From an uncultured Bacteroidales bacterium (lineage in GTDB: Bacteria; Bacteroidota; Bacteroidia; Bacteroidales; Paludibacteraceae), in contig ONJT01000001.1 in the NCBI GenBank assembly GCA_900318245.1, positions 123,857 to 187,856 on the forward strand: a DNA stretch of 64,000 nt, read 5' to 3'. Each line of letters opens with the position of its first letter. Within the stretch, counting starts at the first letter, position 1. Position numbers and translations under genes: made by a program. Positions 52,172 through 62,283 of this stretch are shown here, piece by piece. Below the pieces are notes generated by a model, which saw only the letters and a program-made list of their open reading frames with translations, did not search any database and was not told the DNA's origin.

Positions 52172-52248
52172 CGCTCGCAAAGTATGAGAAAACGAAACAA
52201 CAAACAATTTAACACAAATTAATACCAATTTTCTAAACACAAAATCGT

Positions 52249-54465
52249 ATGAATGATTTAACAGTTTTGATGTATGTCGTATTAGCGGCGTCCGTCTTAG
52301 CGCTCGGTTTTGCGTACTTCTTCTACCGCTCGATGTTGGGCAAAGACGAAGGTACAGAACTGATGAAGACCATTGCCTCGCACGTGCGTAAAGGCGCAAT
52401 GGCGTATCTGAAACAGCAGTACAAAGTAGTGACGATCGTGTTCGTGGTCCTCGCTGCCGTATTTGCTATCATGGCGTATTTCAACCTCCAGAACGGAATC
52501 GTATGGTTCGCGTTCCTCACGGGCGGATTCTTCTCCGGCTTGGCGGGTTTCTTCGGCATGAAGACGGCGACCTATGCTTCGGCACGAACCGCTAACGCGG
52601 CGCGTCAGAGTCTGAACGCCGGTCTGCAGGTCGCTTTCCGTTCGGGCGCTGTGATGGGTCTGACGGTGGTAGGTCTGGCGCTGCTGGACATCGCCGGATG
52701 GTTTCTCATCCTGCAGAAGACGGGTCTGCTCGCGCTCGTAGGCGCAGAAGGTGACCTGATCACCATCACTACGACGATGCTGACCTTCGGTATGGGTGCT
52801 TCGACGCAAGCACTGTTTGCCCGCGTCGGTGGTGGTATCTACACGAAAGCAGCGGACGTAGGCGCAGACCTTGTAGGTAAGACCGAATATAATATCCCGG
52901 AGGATGATCCTCGTAACCCCGCGACGATAGCCGACAACGTAGGCGACAACGTAGGTGACGTAGCCGGTATGGGTGCGGACCTGTATGAGTCCTACGCCGG
53001 TTCTATCCTCGCTACGATGGCCCTCGGTGCTTCGGCTTTTGCCTTAGTGCCTGAGATGCAACTCAAAGCGGTGCTCGCGCCGTCGCTCATCGCGGCATGC
53101 GGCGTGCTGCTGTCGCTGATAGGTATCTTCATGGTGAAGACCAAAGAGGGCGCAGGCATGAAAGAACTGCTGCGCGCGCTCGCTATCGGTACGAACACCG
53201 CGGCGTTCCTCATCGCCGGCGTGACCTTCGGCATCTTCTACTGGCTGTTAGGCGACAACCCTGCTGCGCCGAATCAATGGTGGCAAGTGAGCCTCTCGGT
53301 AGTCGTTGGTCTGCTCGCCGGTGTGATCATTGGCAAATCAACCGAGTACTACACGAGTCAGAGTTATAAGCCGACCCAGAAAGTGAGCGAGAGTTCGCAG
53401 ACCGGTCCTGCCACCGTCATCATCAGCGGTCTGGGTCTGGGTATGCTCTCGACGGCTATTCCGGTCATCACCGTAGGTGTAGCGATCATCCTCGCATACC
53501 TCTGCGCGAACGGTTTCGCTATTGAGTTTAGCGCACAGAACCTGAGTATGGGTCTCTACGGCATCGGCATCGCCGCTGTCGGCATGCTCTCGACCTTGGG
53601 TATCACCCTCGCTACCGACGCCTATGGACCTATCGCCGACAACGCCGGCGGTAACGCCGAGATGTCGGGTCTGCCTGCAGAAGTGCGTCAACGCACGGAC
53701 GCCCTCGACGCGCTGGGTAACACCACCGCCGCTACGGGTAAAGGTTTTGCGATTGGTAGTGCAGCCCTCACGGCGCTCGCATTGTTAGCTTCCTATGTAG
53801 AGGAGATCAAGATCGCGCTCATCCGCACGGGTGAGGCCCTGCCGAACGGCGTAGAGGCGGCGAAAGCGACGCTCGTGGACTTCATGGACGCGTATAACGT
53901 CAACCTGATGAACCCGATTGTGCTCGTAGGTATCTTCATCGGCTCAATGATGGCCTTCCTGTTCTGCGGCTTGACGATGAACGCTGTCGGCCGCGCGGCA
54001 CAGAAGATGGTGGAGGAGGTGCGTCGTCAGTTCCGGACCATCAAGGGTATCCTCGAAGGCAAGGCTGATCCGGACTATGCGCGCTGCGTAGCTATCTCGA
54101 CGAAGGGTGCGCAACACGAGATGTTGCTGCCGTCTATCCTTGCCATCATCGTTCCGATCATCACTGGTCTCGTCCTCGGCGTAGCCGGCGTACTGGGACT
54201 GCTCATCGGCGGACTGGCAACAGGCTTCGTACTGGCGGTCTTCATGGCGAACGCCGGCGGCGCATGGGATAACGCAAAGAAATACGTCGAGGAAGGCCAC
54301 TTCGGCGGCAAGGGCAGCGATTGCCACAAGGCTACCGTAGTAGGTGACACCGTAGGTGATCCGTTCAAAGACACCTCGGGCCCGAGCCTCAACATCCTTA
54401 TCAAACTGATGTCGATGGTATCCATCGTGATGGCCGGATTGACCGTCTCTTACCACTTGTTATAA
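52249..54465 (+). CDS. hppA: Membrane-bound ion-translocating pyrophosphatase
   Basis: 738 residues, about 16 membrane helices. Couples PPi hydrolysis to H+ or Na+ export. Signatures: [20 protein letters not shown], the acidic [23 protein letters not shown] and the last acidic loop ([22 protein letters not shown]). [15 protein letters not shown] has Ala where K+-independent enzymes have Lys, so this is the K+-dependent type; H+ versus Na+ cannot be settled from the motifs I can check. guaD follows after one base. Confidence 0.95.
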   Translation: MNDLTVLMYVVLAASVLALGFAYFFYRSMLGKDEGTELMKTIASHVRKGAMAYLKQQYKVVTIVFVVLAAVFAIMAYFNLQNGIVWFAFLTGGFFSGLAGFFGMKTATYASARTANAARQSLNAGLQVAFRSGAVMGLTVVGLALLDIAGWFLILQKTGLLALVGAEGDLITITTTMLTFGMGASTQALFARVGGGIYTKAADVGADLVGKTEYNIPEDDPRNPATIADNVGDNVGDVAGMGADLYESYAGSILATMALGASAFALVPEMQLKAVLAPSLIAACGVLLSLIGIFMVKTKEGAGMKELLRALAIGTNTAAFLIAGVTFGIFYWLLGDNPAAPNQWWQVSLSVVVGLLAGVIIGKSTEYYTSQSYKPTQKVSESSQTGPATVIISGLGLGMLSTAIPVITVGVAIILAYLCANGFAIEFSAQNLSMGLYGIGIAAVGMLSTLGITLATDAYGPIADNAGGNAEMSGLPAEVRQRTDALDALGNTTAATGKGFAIGSAALTALALLASYVEEIKIALIRTGEALPNGVEAAKATLVDFMDAYNVNLMNPIVLVGIFIGSMMAFLFCGLTMNAVGRAAQKMVEEVRRQFRTIKGILEGKADPDYARCVAISTKGAQHEMLLPSILAIIVPIITGLVLGVAGVLGLLIGGLATGFVLAVFMANAGGAWDNAKKYVEEGHFGGKGSDCHKATVVGDTVGDPFKDTSGPSLNILIKLMSMVSIVMAGLTVSYHLL

Positions 54466-54466
54466 T

Positions 54467-55741
54467 ATGAAGATTTACAGAGGAAATATTCTCTTCACAC
54501 CCACTCCGGAACAGTTTACTGTTCTGGAGCGCGGGTATGTGATCGTCGGCGATGACGGCATCATCATCAAGACCTGTCAGGATCTGCCGGATGACTGCCG
54601 GAACGTAGAAGTGGTCGATTTTGGCGACCAGCTGGTGATGCCTGCGATGAACGACCTGCATGTCCATGCACCGCAGTACCGTAACCTCGGCATCGCCATG
54701 GACCAGGAGTTGCTGCCGTGGCTTAACACCTATACCTTCCCTGAGGAGGCGAAGTACAAAGACCTGAAGTACGCGGAGCGTATGTACCGCCGTTTTGTAC
54801 GCGACCTTTGGAAGTTAGGAACTATGCGCGCGGCGATCTTCGCCACCATCCATCCGGATGCGACTTGTCTGCTGGCGGACCTGCTCAACGAAGCGGGTAT
54901 GGGCGGCATGGTTGGTCTGGTAGGTATGGACCGCAACAGCCCCTCTACGCTGAGCAACACCGTCGAGCAGGCGGTAGAAGGCACGAAGCGGGTGATGGAA
55001 CACACCAAAGACATGCCGCTCGTCTCGGCTATCGTCACGCCGCGCTTCGTACCCAGTTGTACGCCGCGTATGATGACGGCGCTGGGTAAGTTAGCGAACG
55101 ACTACAAACTGCCCGTGCAGTCGCACTTGAGCGAGAACCGGTCGGAGATAGCCTGGGTGGCGGAACTCGAACCTGAGTCCACTTGTTATGGTGACGCGTA
55201 CCACCGCTATGGCATGTTCGGTCAGACACCGACGCTCATGGCGCACTGTTGCTACACCGACGGTAAGGAGTTCGAGCTGATGCGTAAGAACCACGTCTTC
55301 GCCGTCCATTGTCCGACGAGCAACTGCAACCTCGGCTCGGGTATCGCGCCTATCCGCCGCTTCATGTCGGCCGGCATACCTGTCGCCCTGGGCTCGGATG
55401 TATCTGCCGGCAGCGGGTTCTCTATCTTCCGCGTGATGCACTATACGCTGCAGATGTCGAAGATGCAGTGGGTACGCACGAACCACGAGGACCAGTTCCT
55501 CAGCCTGAGCGAAGCGTTCTGGTTGGCTACCAAGTCCGGCGGATCGTTCTTCGGCAAGGTCGGTTCGTTCGAGCCGGGCTACGCCTTCGATGCACTCGTA
55601 GTGGACGACAGCGACCTCAATTTCGATAACTACACGATCCAGCATCGCCTGGAGCGCTATATCTACTTAGGTGACGACCGTCAACTGACCCGTCGCTTCT
55701 GCAATGGAAAAGAGATTGAAGCTCCGAGGATTGAAAGGTGA
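54467..55741 (+). CDS. guaD: Guanine deaminase (amidohydrolase)
   Basis: 424 residues. Converts guanine to xanthine. Amidohydrolase metal site: MNDLHVHAPQYRNLGI (HxH), PVQSHLSENRSEI, TLMAHCCYTD and ALGSDVSAGSG. PQYRNLG and SHLSEN are diagnostic of guanine deaminases within the family. The last residues (EIEAPRIER) and TGA lie in the GTGAAAG repeat. Confidence 0.85.
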   Translation: MKIYRGNILFTPTPEQFTVLERGYVIVGDDGIIIKTCQDLPDDCRNVEVVDFGDQLVMPAMNDLHVHAPQYRNLGIAMDQELLPWLNTYTFPEEAKYKDLKYAERMYRRFVRDLWKLGTMRAAIFATIHPDATCLLADLLNEAGMGGMVGLVGMDRNSPSTLSNTVEQAVEGTKRVMEHTKDMPLVSAIVTPRFVPSCTPRMMTALGKLANDYKLPVQSHLSENRSEIAWVAELEPESTCYGDAYHRYGMFGQTPTLMAHCCYTDGKEFELMRKNHVFAVHCPTSNCNLGSGIAPIRRFMSAGIPVALGSDVSAGSGFSIFRVMHYTLQMSKMQWVRTNHEDQFLSLSEAFWLATKSGGSFFGKVGSFEPGYAFDALVVDDSDLNFDNYTIQHRLERYIYLGDDRQLTRRFCNGKEIEAPRIER

Positions 55742-55772
55742 AAGGTGAAAGGTGAAAGGTGAAAGGTGACGA
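55731..55772 (+). repeat. Heptamer repeat across guaD stop and lplA start
   Basis: TTGAAAG, then GTGAAAG four times, then GTGACGA. The guaD TGA (55739) and the lplA GTG start (55766) are both part of the repeat. Confidence 0.9.
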
Positions 55773-56386
55773 TTGTTCATTTTCCGGAAGGGCTGGCTCT
55801 GATTGACTATTTGGATAAGGAGCAGGAACTAGTGAAGAGTGTCCAAGAACCGACACTCTTCACTTGGATTGTGTCGCCGACGGTCATCTACGGGCGGCAT
55901 CAGAGCGCGGAGGTGGAGGTCAACGAGGCCTACTGTCGCGAGCACGATATCGCCGTCGTGCAGCGCAAGAGCGGGGGAGGGTGCGTCTATGCCGACGAAG
56001 GCAACCTGATGATCTCTTTTATCTCGCCGAGCACCCATAGCGAGCAGGTCTTTGCTCAATTCCTGGCGATGGTCGCTCAGGCGCTGCAAGCCAAAGGACT
56101 GCCGGCTGTGACGACGGCGCATAATGACATCCTTGTGGACGGAAGAAAAGTCTCCGGCTGCGCGTGCTTCACCGCGCCGACAGGCACTATCGTCCATGGC
56201 ACCTTGCTCTATGACGTCAACCTCGAAGCGATGCTTGCGGCTATCACACCGACGACGGACAAACTCGCCAAACACGGCGTAGCCTCCGTAAGACAGCGCG
56301 TGGCCAACCTCAGAGAGCTGACCACGGCATTCGATGATATCCACGCGCTGCGCGCGTATATAGAAGGATATATAGGGAACTTATAA
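55766..56386 (+). CDS. lplA: Lipoate-protein ligase A family protein
   Basis: 206 residues from GTG 55766, the only start that keeps the first strand (VTIVHFPEG). LplA/LipB fold: WIVSPTVIYGRHQSAEVEVN, VVQRKSGGGCVYADEGNLMISF, the lysine in NDILVDGRKVSGCACF, and GTLLYDVNLEAMLAAI then SVRQRVANL. It attaches lipoate (or octanoate) to carrier domains. It is shorter than the E. coli enzyme (338) because the C-terminal accessory domain is missing, so a separate activity may be needed for activation. Confidence 0.8.
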   Translation: MTIVHFPEGLALIDYLDKEQELVKSVQEPTLFTWIVSPTVIYGRHQSAEVEVNEAYCREHDIAVVQRKSGGGCVYADEGNLMISFISPSTHSEQVFAQFLAMVAQALQAKGLPAVTTAHNDILVDGRKVSGCACFTAPTGTIVHGTLLYDVNLEAMLAAITPTTDKLAKHGVASVRQRVANLRELTTAFDDIHALRAYIEGYIGNL

Positions 56387-56458
56387 GGGCAGGTAGATGA
56401 CCTGTTTGGTCTCAAACCCGGAGCGTCTTCCCGACGGAACGGGAAGAGCGGCCTCCGC
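56381..56458 (-). other. In-frame duplicate of the rsmG C-terminal codons after its stop
   Basis: Beyond the rsmG TAG the same frame stays open for 25 codons and ends FETKQVIYLPL plus TAA; rsmG itself ends FKTKQVIYLPF. The two DNA segments differ mainly at third codon positions. A perfect 8-bp hairpin TCTTCCCG/CGGGAAGA (56427-56448) lies between them. Confidence 0.7.
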
Positions 56459-57073
56459 CTAGAAAGGTAAGTAAATTACTTGTTTGGTTTTAAACCATTC
56501 TTCTCGGAAGAAAGTACTGCAGGGGGTGACCTCTGCTTTTTTTATGAACGGCGCTATCTCGGCCTGCAGGTCGCCGCCTTTGAGGACTACCAGTCCGTTC
56601 GGCACGGCGTTGCGGTGTTTGTTAGACACGTTCTTGCGCACCAGCTTCACGAGGTCGGGTAGGGGCATCACGGCGCGGGAGACGACGAAGTCGAACTGCC
56701 GCTTCTCTTCCTCTGCCCGCTCCTGCTTGCACTCCACGTTCGTCAGGCCCAAGGCTTGCGCCACTTCCGACGCCACCTTGATCTTCTTGCCGATCGAGTC
56801 AATCAGCAGGAACTGACACTCCGGGAACAGGATGGCCAAGGGGATTCCGGGAAAACCGCCACCTGTGCCGACGTCCAGGATGGTCGTGCCGGGCTGGAAA
56901 GGCAACAGTTTGGCGATCGCGAGGGAGTGGAGCACATGGTGCTCGTAGAGGTTATCGATATCCTTGCGCGAGATGACGTTGATCTTGCTGTTCCAATCCC
57001 GATAGAGCGCGTCAAGCGCAGCGAATTGCTGCGCCTGATGCGGGGTCAGTTTAAAATAATCAGAGATGATCAT
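56459..57073 (-). CDS. rsmG: 16S rRNA (guanine527-N7) methyltransferase
   Basis: 204 residues from ATG 57073; an in-frame start further up lies in a repeat. AdoMet-dependent methylation of G527 in 16S rRNA. Marks: DWNSKINVISRKDIDNLYEHHVLHSL, TTILDVGTGGGFPGIPLAILFP, LLIDSIGKKIKVASEVA, FDFVVSRAVMPLPDLVKLV and the C-terminal FKTKQVIYLPF. Convergent with lplA. Confidence 0.93.
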   Translation of the reverse strand: MIISDYFKLTPHQAQQFAALDALYRDWNSKINVISRKDIDNLYEHHVLHSLAIAKLLPFQPGTTILDVGTGGGFPGIPLAILFPECQFLLIDSIGKKIKVASEVAQALGLTNVECKQERAEEEKRQFDFVVSRAVMPLPDLVKLVRKNVSNKHRNAVPNGLVVLKGGDLQAEIAPFIKKAEVTPCSTFFREEWFKTKQVIYLPF

Positions 57074-57074
57074 C

Positions 57075-57103
57075 CTTTCACCTTTCACCTTTCACCTTTC
57101 ACC
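57075..57103 (-). repeat. Heptamer repeat between yebC and rsmG
   Basis: Four exact CTTTCAC units on the plus strand, so GTGAAAG on the coding strand, the same unit and coding-strand sense as at 55731-55772 though the genes run the other way. Confidence 0.88.
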
Positions 57104-57823
57104 TTAGTCTGCCAGGTTGGTGAACACGTTCTGTACGTCTTCGTCCTCCTCGATCTTGTCGATCAGTTTCTGTACCGATTCGCGTTGGTCTTCCGGCAGT
57201 TCCTTGGTGTCGTTCGGGATACGAACGAACTCCATCGACTGGATCTCGAAGCCGTTGTCCTCGAGGTATTTCTGCATGTCGATAGCCGCGTCGAAGTCGG
57301 AGTAGATGACGATGGTGTTCTCTTCCTCGTCCACGCCGAGCTCTTCTACGCCGAAGTCAATGAGCTCGAGTTCGAGTTCATCGAGGTCGATACCATCCTT
57401 CATCGTCACGGTGAAGCAAGCCTTGCGGTCGAAGAGGAACTGGAGGCTACCCTGTGTGCCGAGCGTGCCGCCGAACTTGGTGAAGTACGAGCGGATGTTC
57501 GCTACGGTACGCATGTGGTTGTCCGTCGCCGTCTCTATGAAGATAGCGATGCCATGCGGACCGTATCCCTCGTAGTTGATCTCCTTGTAGCCTTCAGACG
57601 ACTTATCGGTCGCTTTCTTGATAGCGCGGTCGATATTGTCCTTCGGCATGTTCTCTCGCTTGCACTGCTGGATGAGTGTACGCAGGCGCGGGTTGGAGTC
57701 CGGATCCGGTCCACCCTCGCGGGCTGCGATAGTGATTTCTTTTCCTAACTTGGTAAATGTGCGGGACATGTGTCCCCATCTTTTCAGTTTTGTCGCTTTG
57801 CGATATTCAAATGCGCGTCCCAT
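57104..57823 (-). CDS. yebC: YebC/PmpR family regulator
   Basis: 239 residues. The conserved start MGRAFEYRKATKLKRWGHMS is the Bacteroidota variant of the usual MAGHSKWANIKH motif. Then REGGPDPDSNPRLRTLIQQCKRENMPKDNIDRAIKKA, YEGYGPHGIAIFIE and FGGTLGTQGSLQFLFDRK. Members act as transcription factors or, in recent work, assist translation of proline-rich stretches. Confidence 0.92.
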   Translation of the reverse strand: MGRAFEYRKATKLKRWGHMSRTFTKLGKEITIAAREGGPDPDSNPRLRTLIQQCKRENMPKDNIDRAIKKATDKSSEGYKEINYEGYGPHGIAIFIETATDNHMRTVANIRSYFTKFGGTLGTQGSLQFLFDRKACFTVTMKDGIDLDELELELIDFGVEELGVDEEENTIVIYSDFDAAIDMQKYLEDNGFEIQSMEFVRIPNDTKELPEDQRESVQKLIDKIEEDEDVQNVFTNLAD

Positions 57824-57830
57824 ATAAACT

Positions 57831-57880
57831 ATTTATGATTTATGATTTATAATTTCACTCTTTAAACTTTAAACTTTCAC
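57831..57880 (-). repeat. Heptamer repeat between the OmpA gene and yebC
   Basis: Plus-strand units ATTTATG twice, ATTTATA, ATTTCAC, then TCTTTAA, ACTTTAA, ACTTTCAC: at least two consensus types joined in one tract. Confidence 0.8.
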
Positions 57881-57881
57881 C

Positions 57882-60380
57882 TTATTCCGCCGGGGTAGGA
57901 TTCGCATGGTCGAGGATGGTCTCTACATGCACCTTCTCGAAGGTGATGTTAAACTCAACGCGGCGGTTCTTAGCGCGTCCGGCCTTGGTGCTATTGTCTG
58001 CGATAGGTTTGTCAGGTCCATAACCGACAGCCGTCATACGATCTGCGGGAACACCCTTCTTAACCAGGTAGTCCTTCACGGCATTGGCACGCTTGTCTGA
58101 CAGTTTCCTGTTCGCTTCATCCTTACCGGTGTTATCGGTGTGACCCTGAACCTCAATGATATAGTTCTTGTTCTCGATGAAGGTCTCTGCGATCTGGTCA
58201 AGCAGCGGGAAGGACTTCGACTTGATGGTCGCCTTGCCGGTCTCGAACTCGATACCTTGCATTGCTTTCTGCAGCAGTTGGCGTACTTCGCGTTTTACTA
58301 CCGGACAACCCTTGTTGGCCTTAGGACCCGGCACTGACCGGCATTCGTCTTTATAGTCAGGCACGCCGTCGCCGTCGCTGTCGAGTTCACAGCCGTTCTC
58401 GTCCACGAAGCCGAGCGCCTCTATAGGCGTATCCGGACACTCGTCGAGGTAGTCGGGCACTTCGTCGTCATCGCTGTCGAGCGGGCAACCGTCCTTGTCC
58501 ACAAGGCCCCAAGCTGCTTCCGGCGTATCCGGGCACTTGTCCTTATAGTCGGGCACACCGTCGCCGTCGCTGTCGCGCGGACAACCCCGCTCGTCGAGGT
58601 AGATACGGAAGGACTCTTTCGGGGTGTCCGGACACTCGTCGAGGTAGTCAGGCACACCATCGCCGTCGCTATCCAGCGGACAACCTACGCTGTCCACCAA
58701 TCCGATAGCGGCTGCCGGCGTACCAAGGCAATGGTCGAGGTAGTCGGGCACACCGTCGTGGTCTTCGTCCACCGGACAACCGACGCTGTCCACGGCTACG
58801 CCGCGCGGGGTCTCAGGACACATGTCGATCTTGTCCCATACGCCGTCTTTGTCTTTATCCTTGCGGTTCGTTCCCCAGCAGATAGAGAAACCAAGGGCGA
58901 GATTAACCATCTTTGCCTTGTCCGGCAGCAGGTATTTCGGCACGCCGTTCATGTCGATAGCGGCGTAGCTCGTCGGGATATAATCCATGGCGAGTGTCAT
59001 GTTGATACCATCGTAAGGCATGAAACTCAGACCGGCGCCGATATTGCTGTACTTACCGTTGTTCATCAGCGAGTAAGTTGCCGCGATGTTAAACCATCGC
59101 ACGGGTCGGAAAGCAACACCGAAGGTGACCTCTTCGTACAGACGTGCGTTATACAGACGTGTCGCGGACACGATGCCCACACCTACGCGGTTGTCCCAGA
59201 AATTAGCATCCAGACCGATGTTCAGGCGAGCCGTCACCATCTTCGCGTAGCCGCTGCCCGAGGGGTGGAGGATGATGTTATTCGCCAGGCCCTTGATGTT
59301 GTTCAGCAGCGAGTCGATCACCAGCTGCGTGTCGAACTGACCGTCTTGGTTGCGGAAAGCCGGGTCGCTGTAGTCGATCGTGCCGACACCGTTGAAGGTG
59401 GTGTCCATCGACGCCGTATATTTCTTTGCGTTCGTCCAGTAGATGAAGCCCAGGTCGTTGAGCGCACCGGTGATCTGCAGGTGCTCAATCGGTTTCCATA
59501 CAAAGCCGAAGTCGATAGCCGCTCCGTAGCCGGAGGGCTTGAGCAGACCGGGTATATTACGCATGTTGATGAGCGAGTCAATGGCGATAGGGGTAGCGCC
59601 GCCGCCCGAGAACTCATTAATCACGTCTATCAGTCGGCGTTCGTTCATGTCCGGTAGTTTGTCGAAGTTCAGCGGACCGGCCATCTCGACCGCCATGTCG
59701 CCCTTGATACGCCAAGCGTCCGTGCTGGCATCGATGCCGAGGGTCTTGGAGCGCACCGTCATATCCATCGTTCCCAACAGCAGTTTGAGTTTTCCGCCGA
59801 TGGTCCATTTCTCGTTGATGCGGTGGCTGTACCCTGCGCCTATCTCGGTGAACGCCGTTCCTCCGGCGCCAAGGCCCGAGAGGTTAAACGCGTTTATCGA
59901 TCCTTGGGTGAGGTTCGTCATACCGCCGCCGAGCACGAAGTCGAACATCGGCTTGGGAAGCGTGCCGCCGGCTTCGATGCGCTCGTTGATGCCAATCATC
60001 AGGTAGCCGTTCTCCTTGATACGGAAACCCATGTTCAGCCAACTGAAGTTCATGCTGGCGTCCATCAGCGTCATGCTATGCAGCGAGCGCAGGAACGCCT
60101 GTTTGTCCGCATGCGGGTGCAGCGGCGTGATAGTCTTGCGCGTCTCGGGATCGACGAACAGCACGTCGCTTACCGTCAGCGAGTTGTTACCTGCGCTGAG
60201 CGTCATCCATCCGAGCGGAGAGAAGTTGATATACCCGTTGCTCACCGGCTGGAGAGCAGGGTTGATCGTATGGCGCATAGGCGCGTTCTCTAAGAAATAG
60301 AGCGTCGTCACCTGCTGTGCGCTTGCGCTGAGTGTCAACAGTGCCGCGAGGGCTACCAATATCGTTTTTGTACGTTTCAT
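57882..60380 (-). CDS. OmpA-family outer membrane protein with DUF5723-like barrel and thrombospondin type 3 repeats
   Basis: 832 residues. Signal peptide TILVALAALLTLSASAQ. Residues about 20-505 fit a beta-barrel of the DUF5723 type (NPALQPVSNGYINFSPLG). Then about six calcium-binding TSP3-like repeats (DSDGDGVPDYLDECPDTP and variants) between 505 and 690. The C-terminus is an OmpA domain for peptidoglycan binding: IEVQGHTDNTGKDEANRKLS and NRRVEFNI. It ties outer membrane to cell wall. A lipoprotein gene lies 14 nt upstream in the same operon. Confidence 0.85.
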   Translation of the reverse strand: MKRTKTILVALAALLTLSASAQQVTTLYFLENAPMRHTINPALQPVSNGYINFSPLGWMTLSAGNNSLTVSDVLFVDPETRKTITPLHPHADKQAFLRSLHSMTLMDASMNFSWLNMGFRIKENGYLMIGINERIEAGGTLPKPMFDFVLGGGMTNLTQGSINAFNLSGLGAGGTAFTEIGAGYSHRINEKWTIGGKLKLLLGTMDMTVRSKTLGIDASTDAWRIKGDMAVEMAGPLNFDKLPDMNERRLIDVINEFSGGGATPIAIDSLINMRNIPGLLKPSGYGAAIDFGFVWKPIEHLQITGALNDLGFIYWTNAKKYTASMDTTFNGVGTIDYSDPAFRNQDGQFDTQLVIDSLLNNIKGLANNIILHPSGSGYAKMVTARLNIGLDANFWDNRVGVGIVSATRLYNARLYEEVTFGVAFRPVRWFNIAATYSLMNNGKYSNIGAGLSFMPYDGINMTLAMDYIPTSYAAIDMNGVPKYLLPDKAKMVNLALGFSICWGTNRKDKDKDGVWDKIDMCPETPRGVAVDSVGCPVDEDHDGVPDYLDHCLGTPAAAIGLVDSVGCPLDSDGDGVPDYLDECPDTPKESFRIYLDERGCPRDSDGDGVPDYKDKCPDTPEAAWGLVDKDGCPLDSDDDEVPDYLDECPDTPIEALGFVDENGCELDSDGDGVPDYKDECRSVPGPKANKGCPVVKREVRQLLQKAMQGIEFETGKATIKSKSFPLLDQIAETFIENKNYIIEVQGHTDNTGKDEANRKLSDKRANAVKDYLVKKGVPADRMTAVGYGPDKPIADNSTKAGRAKNRRVEFNITFEKVHVETILDHANPTPAE

Positions 60381-60394
60381 CGTGGGCCCTCCTT

Positions 60395-62272
60395 TTATTT
60401 GTTCTTACTGTTAAAATTCAATATCGCGTCTATCTGCGCCGTCAGGCCGATGTTTATCTCCACCGTCTGGTCCGCCGTGATAGGCACTTCCGGCAGCGCC
60501 GGATTAGCTTTGAACGCATAGTTAAGCGCTTCGTTGTCGATGATCACCTGATACCATATCTTCTTGATCTGAGGCATCACGTCGAGTTGCTTCTTGCTCA
60601 TGCGTGCGGTCAGCACGCTCTTGCCGTCCTCTACGGGCACCCACTGGCCCATCGCGTTCTTCTCGAAGCGCGGCGGGTTGATGCGGATGGTGTCTTCTAA
60701 GAACGGATTGAAGAACTTCGACTCATCCTCCGGATCTTTGATCGGCTGGTTGTTCTTGTCCAGGTATCGGAGCACGGTCTTCAGCGTGATAGGTATCTTA
60801 CTGAATGCCGTCAGGTACAGCGTTACCTCGCCGGCCTCAATCGTGTCGACGATCTGTGACTCCCGTACGAGCGAGTCGATCTTCACGGCGCTCAGGTCGA
60901 TGTCGCGGAGCGTGTCGCGAAAGTCGATGAATAGGCCCTCGCGGAACTTCATAGGCAGCGTGCACTGCGCGTTGATCGACACCTTCGTGTCTCGCGCCAC
61001 GCGGACCTGCGGACTCTTGTTGCTGTTGATATCTACGTAGAAGTCGTAGCCGAGCTTCTTCGGCAACTTGCTGAACAAGCGGTCTATCTCGCCTTCTGCT
61101 TTCGCCTTGCTGAAATGGACGGTATCGGTTACCGAACTGCCGAGCGGACTCTTCTTCGGATCCGGATGCAGCCACGGGTTCATCGGGAACTCCAGGTTAC
61201 GATGGCCGTTGAACAGCGCAAAGGTCGAGTCGCCTTGCTCGTCGGTCACATAGACGTAGTTGCCGTTGAGCACCATCGCACCTGCTATCTGCGTCGTCAC
61301 GGCCACGTCGATCTTCGGATCTGTGAATGGCGTGCATATGTTCTTGAACACCGTCATGTCGCCGAGCACTGTGTCCATGTCTATCTCTACTTTCTTCGAG
61401 ATCATATCTTTGTCCGGTGTGAAGAATCCCCATATAGCGCTGTAGTCGATGAACTCCACCTGCATCAGGTATTTGAATTTCGCCGTCGGTTGCAGTGTTA
61501 TCGCGCCGGCTTCCTTCGGGATGGTGAACTTGAAGTCCACGCCGAAGGTGAACACGGAGTCTACGTTCTGCGCATAGTCGAAGATGTTGTTCTTCTCGAT
61601 GCTCAGCGTCTTGTCCTTCATCAGGTTGATGGAGAAATGGTCGATATCGGTGTTGAACAGCTGGTCGTATGTGCCGGCGTCGCCTTTCTTATAGATGACC
61701 TTGGTGTTACCCGCCTCGCGGTACACTTGATCGCCGAGCACCAGGTCCACTTCGTCGATCCATTCCCATTCTAACGGCAGGTCTTTGCGGCTGAATTTCG
61801 ACGAGAAGCGGGCGCTGTCTATCAGCGCGCTGTCCAAGCGCTCCTTGCCCAACTCATGGTTGATACCATTCAACTTGATCGGCAGGTCGAAATGCATCTT
61901 CGCCGGGATGTCGAAACCCATACCGGTACCTTTGATCACGCCGCCCGGGCCGATCAGTCCCATGGCGTCTAACTTCTGATACACGTTCAGCGTGTCCTCT
62001 CGCGCGGAGATGTGCTGCTTCATGTTGATCTTGTGATACTCACGCTCGTCGGGGTAGCCGAACTTAAGCGTCACCACGCCGCCGTTCGCCGAGTCGATAT
62101 ACAGGTTCGGGATGTTTCCGAGGAAGTCCCCGAGCTTGGCGCGAACGCTTCCTACCGGCACGGCCACACCCATCTCGATCTCCGCCGTGGTATCCACGTT
62201 CGTCAGGTCGATGTTCGAGTGGCACGCCATCAGCATCCCGCCTACTAAAATCATTAAAAGTCCTTTTTTCAT
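60395..62272 (-). CDS. Large lipoprotein of the OmpA operon, unknown function
   Basis: 625 residues. Signal peptide MKKGLLMILVGGMLMAC with lipobox LMAC. The mature protein is beta-rich with many short alternating segments (VAVPVGSVRAKLGDFLG, IPAKMHFDLPIKLNG, FTFGVDFKFTIPKEAGAITLQPTAKF), as in large surface or periplasmic Bacteroidota lipoproteins. No domain recognised. First gene of a minus-strand unit with the OmpA gene; its leader carries copy B of the duplicated leader element. Confidence 0.75.
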   Translation of the reverse strand: MKKGLLMILVGGMLMACHSNIDLTNVDTTAEIEMGVAVPVGSVRAKLGDFLGNIPNLYIDSANGGVVTLKFGYPDEREYHKINMKQHISAREDTLNVYQKLDAMGLIGPGGVIKGTGMGFDIPAKMHFDLPIKLNGINHELGKERLDSALIDSARFSSKFSRKDLPLEWEWIDEVDLVLGDQVYREAGNTKVIYKKGDAGTYDQLFNTDIDHFSINLMKDKTLSIEKNNIFDYAQNVDSVFTFGVDFKFTIPKEAGAITLQPTAKFKYLMQVEFIDYSAIWGFFTPDKDMISKKVEIDMDTVLGDMTVFKNICTPFTDPKIDVAVTTQIAGAMVLNGNYVYVTDEQGDSTFALFNGHRNLEFPMNPWLHPDPKKSPLGSSVTDTVHFSKAKAEGEIDRLFSKLPKKLGYDFYVDINSNKSPQVRVARDTKVSINAQCTLPMKFREGLFIDFRDTLRDIDLSAVKIDSLVRESQIVDTIEAGEVTLYLTAFSKIPITLKTVLRYLDKNNQPIKDPEDESKFFNPFLEDTIRINPPRFEKNAMGQWVPVEDGKSVLTARMSKKQLDVMPQIKKIWYQVIIDNEALNYAFKANPALPEVPITADQTVEINIGLTAQIDAILNFNSKNK

Positions 62273-62283
62273 AATTACAAAAC

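Larger units (their letters stand above)
51947..52248. other. Divergent control region, lipoprotein gene / hppA
   Basis: 302 nt without genes. It holds the minus-strand leader element (52002-52073), the minus promoter (52073-52104) and the hppA promoter (52140-52171) with a leader of about 70 nt. Confidence 0.7.

Noticed and set aside
56756-57748. 330-codon plus-strand frame opposite rsmG and yebC
   Set aside because: Antisense to two well-identified genes and without protein-like features.
58731-59657. 308-codon plus-strand frame opposite the OmpA gene
   Set aside because: Shadow of the thrombospondin-repeat and barrel coding sequence on the minus strand.
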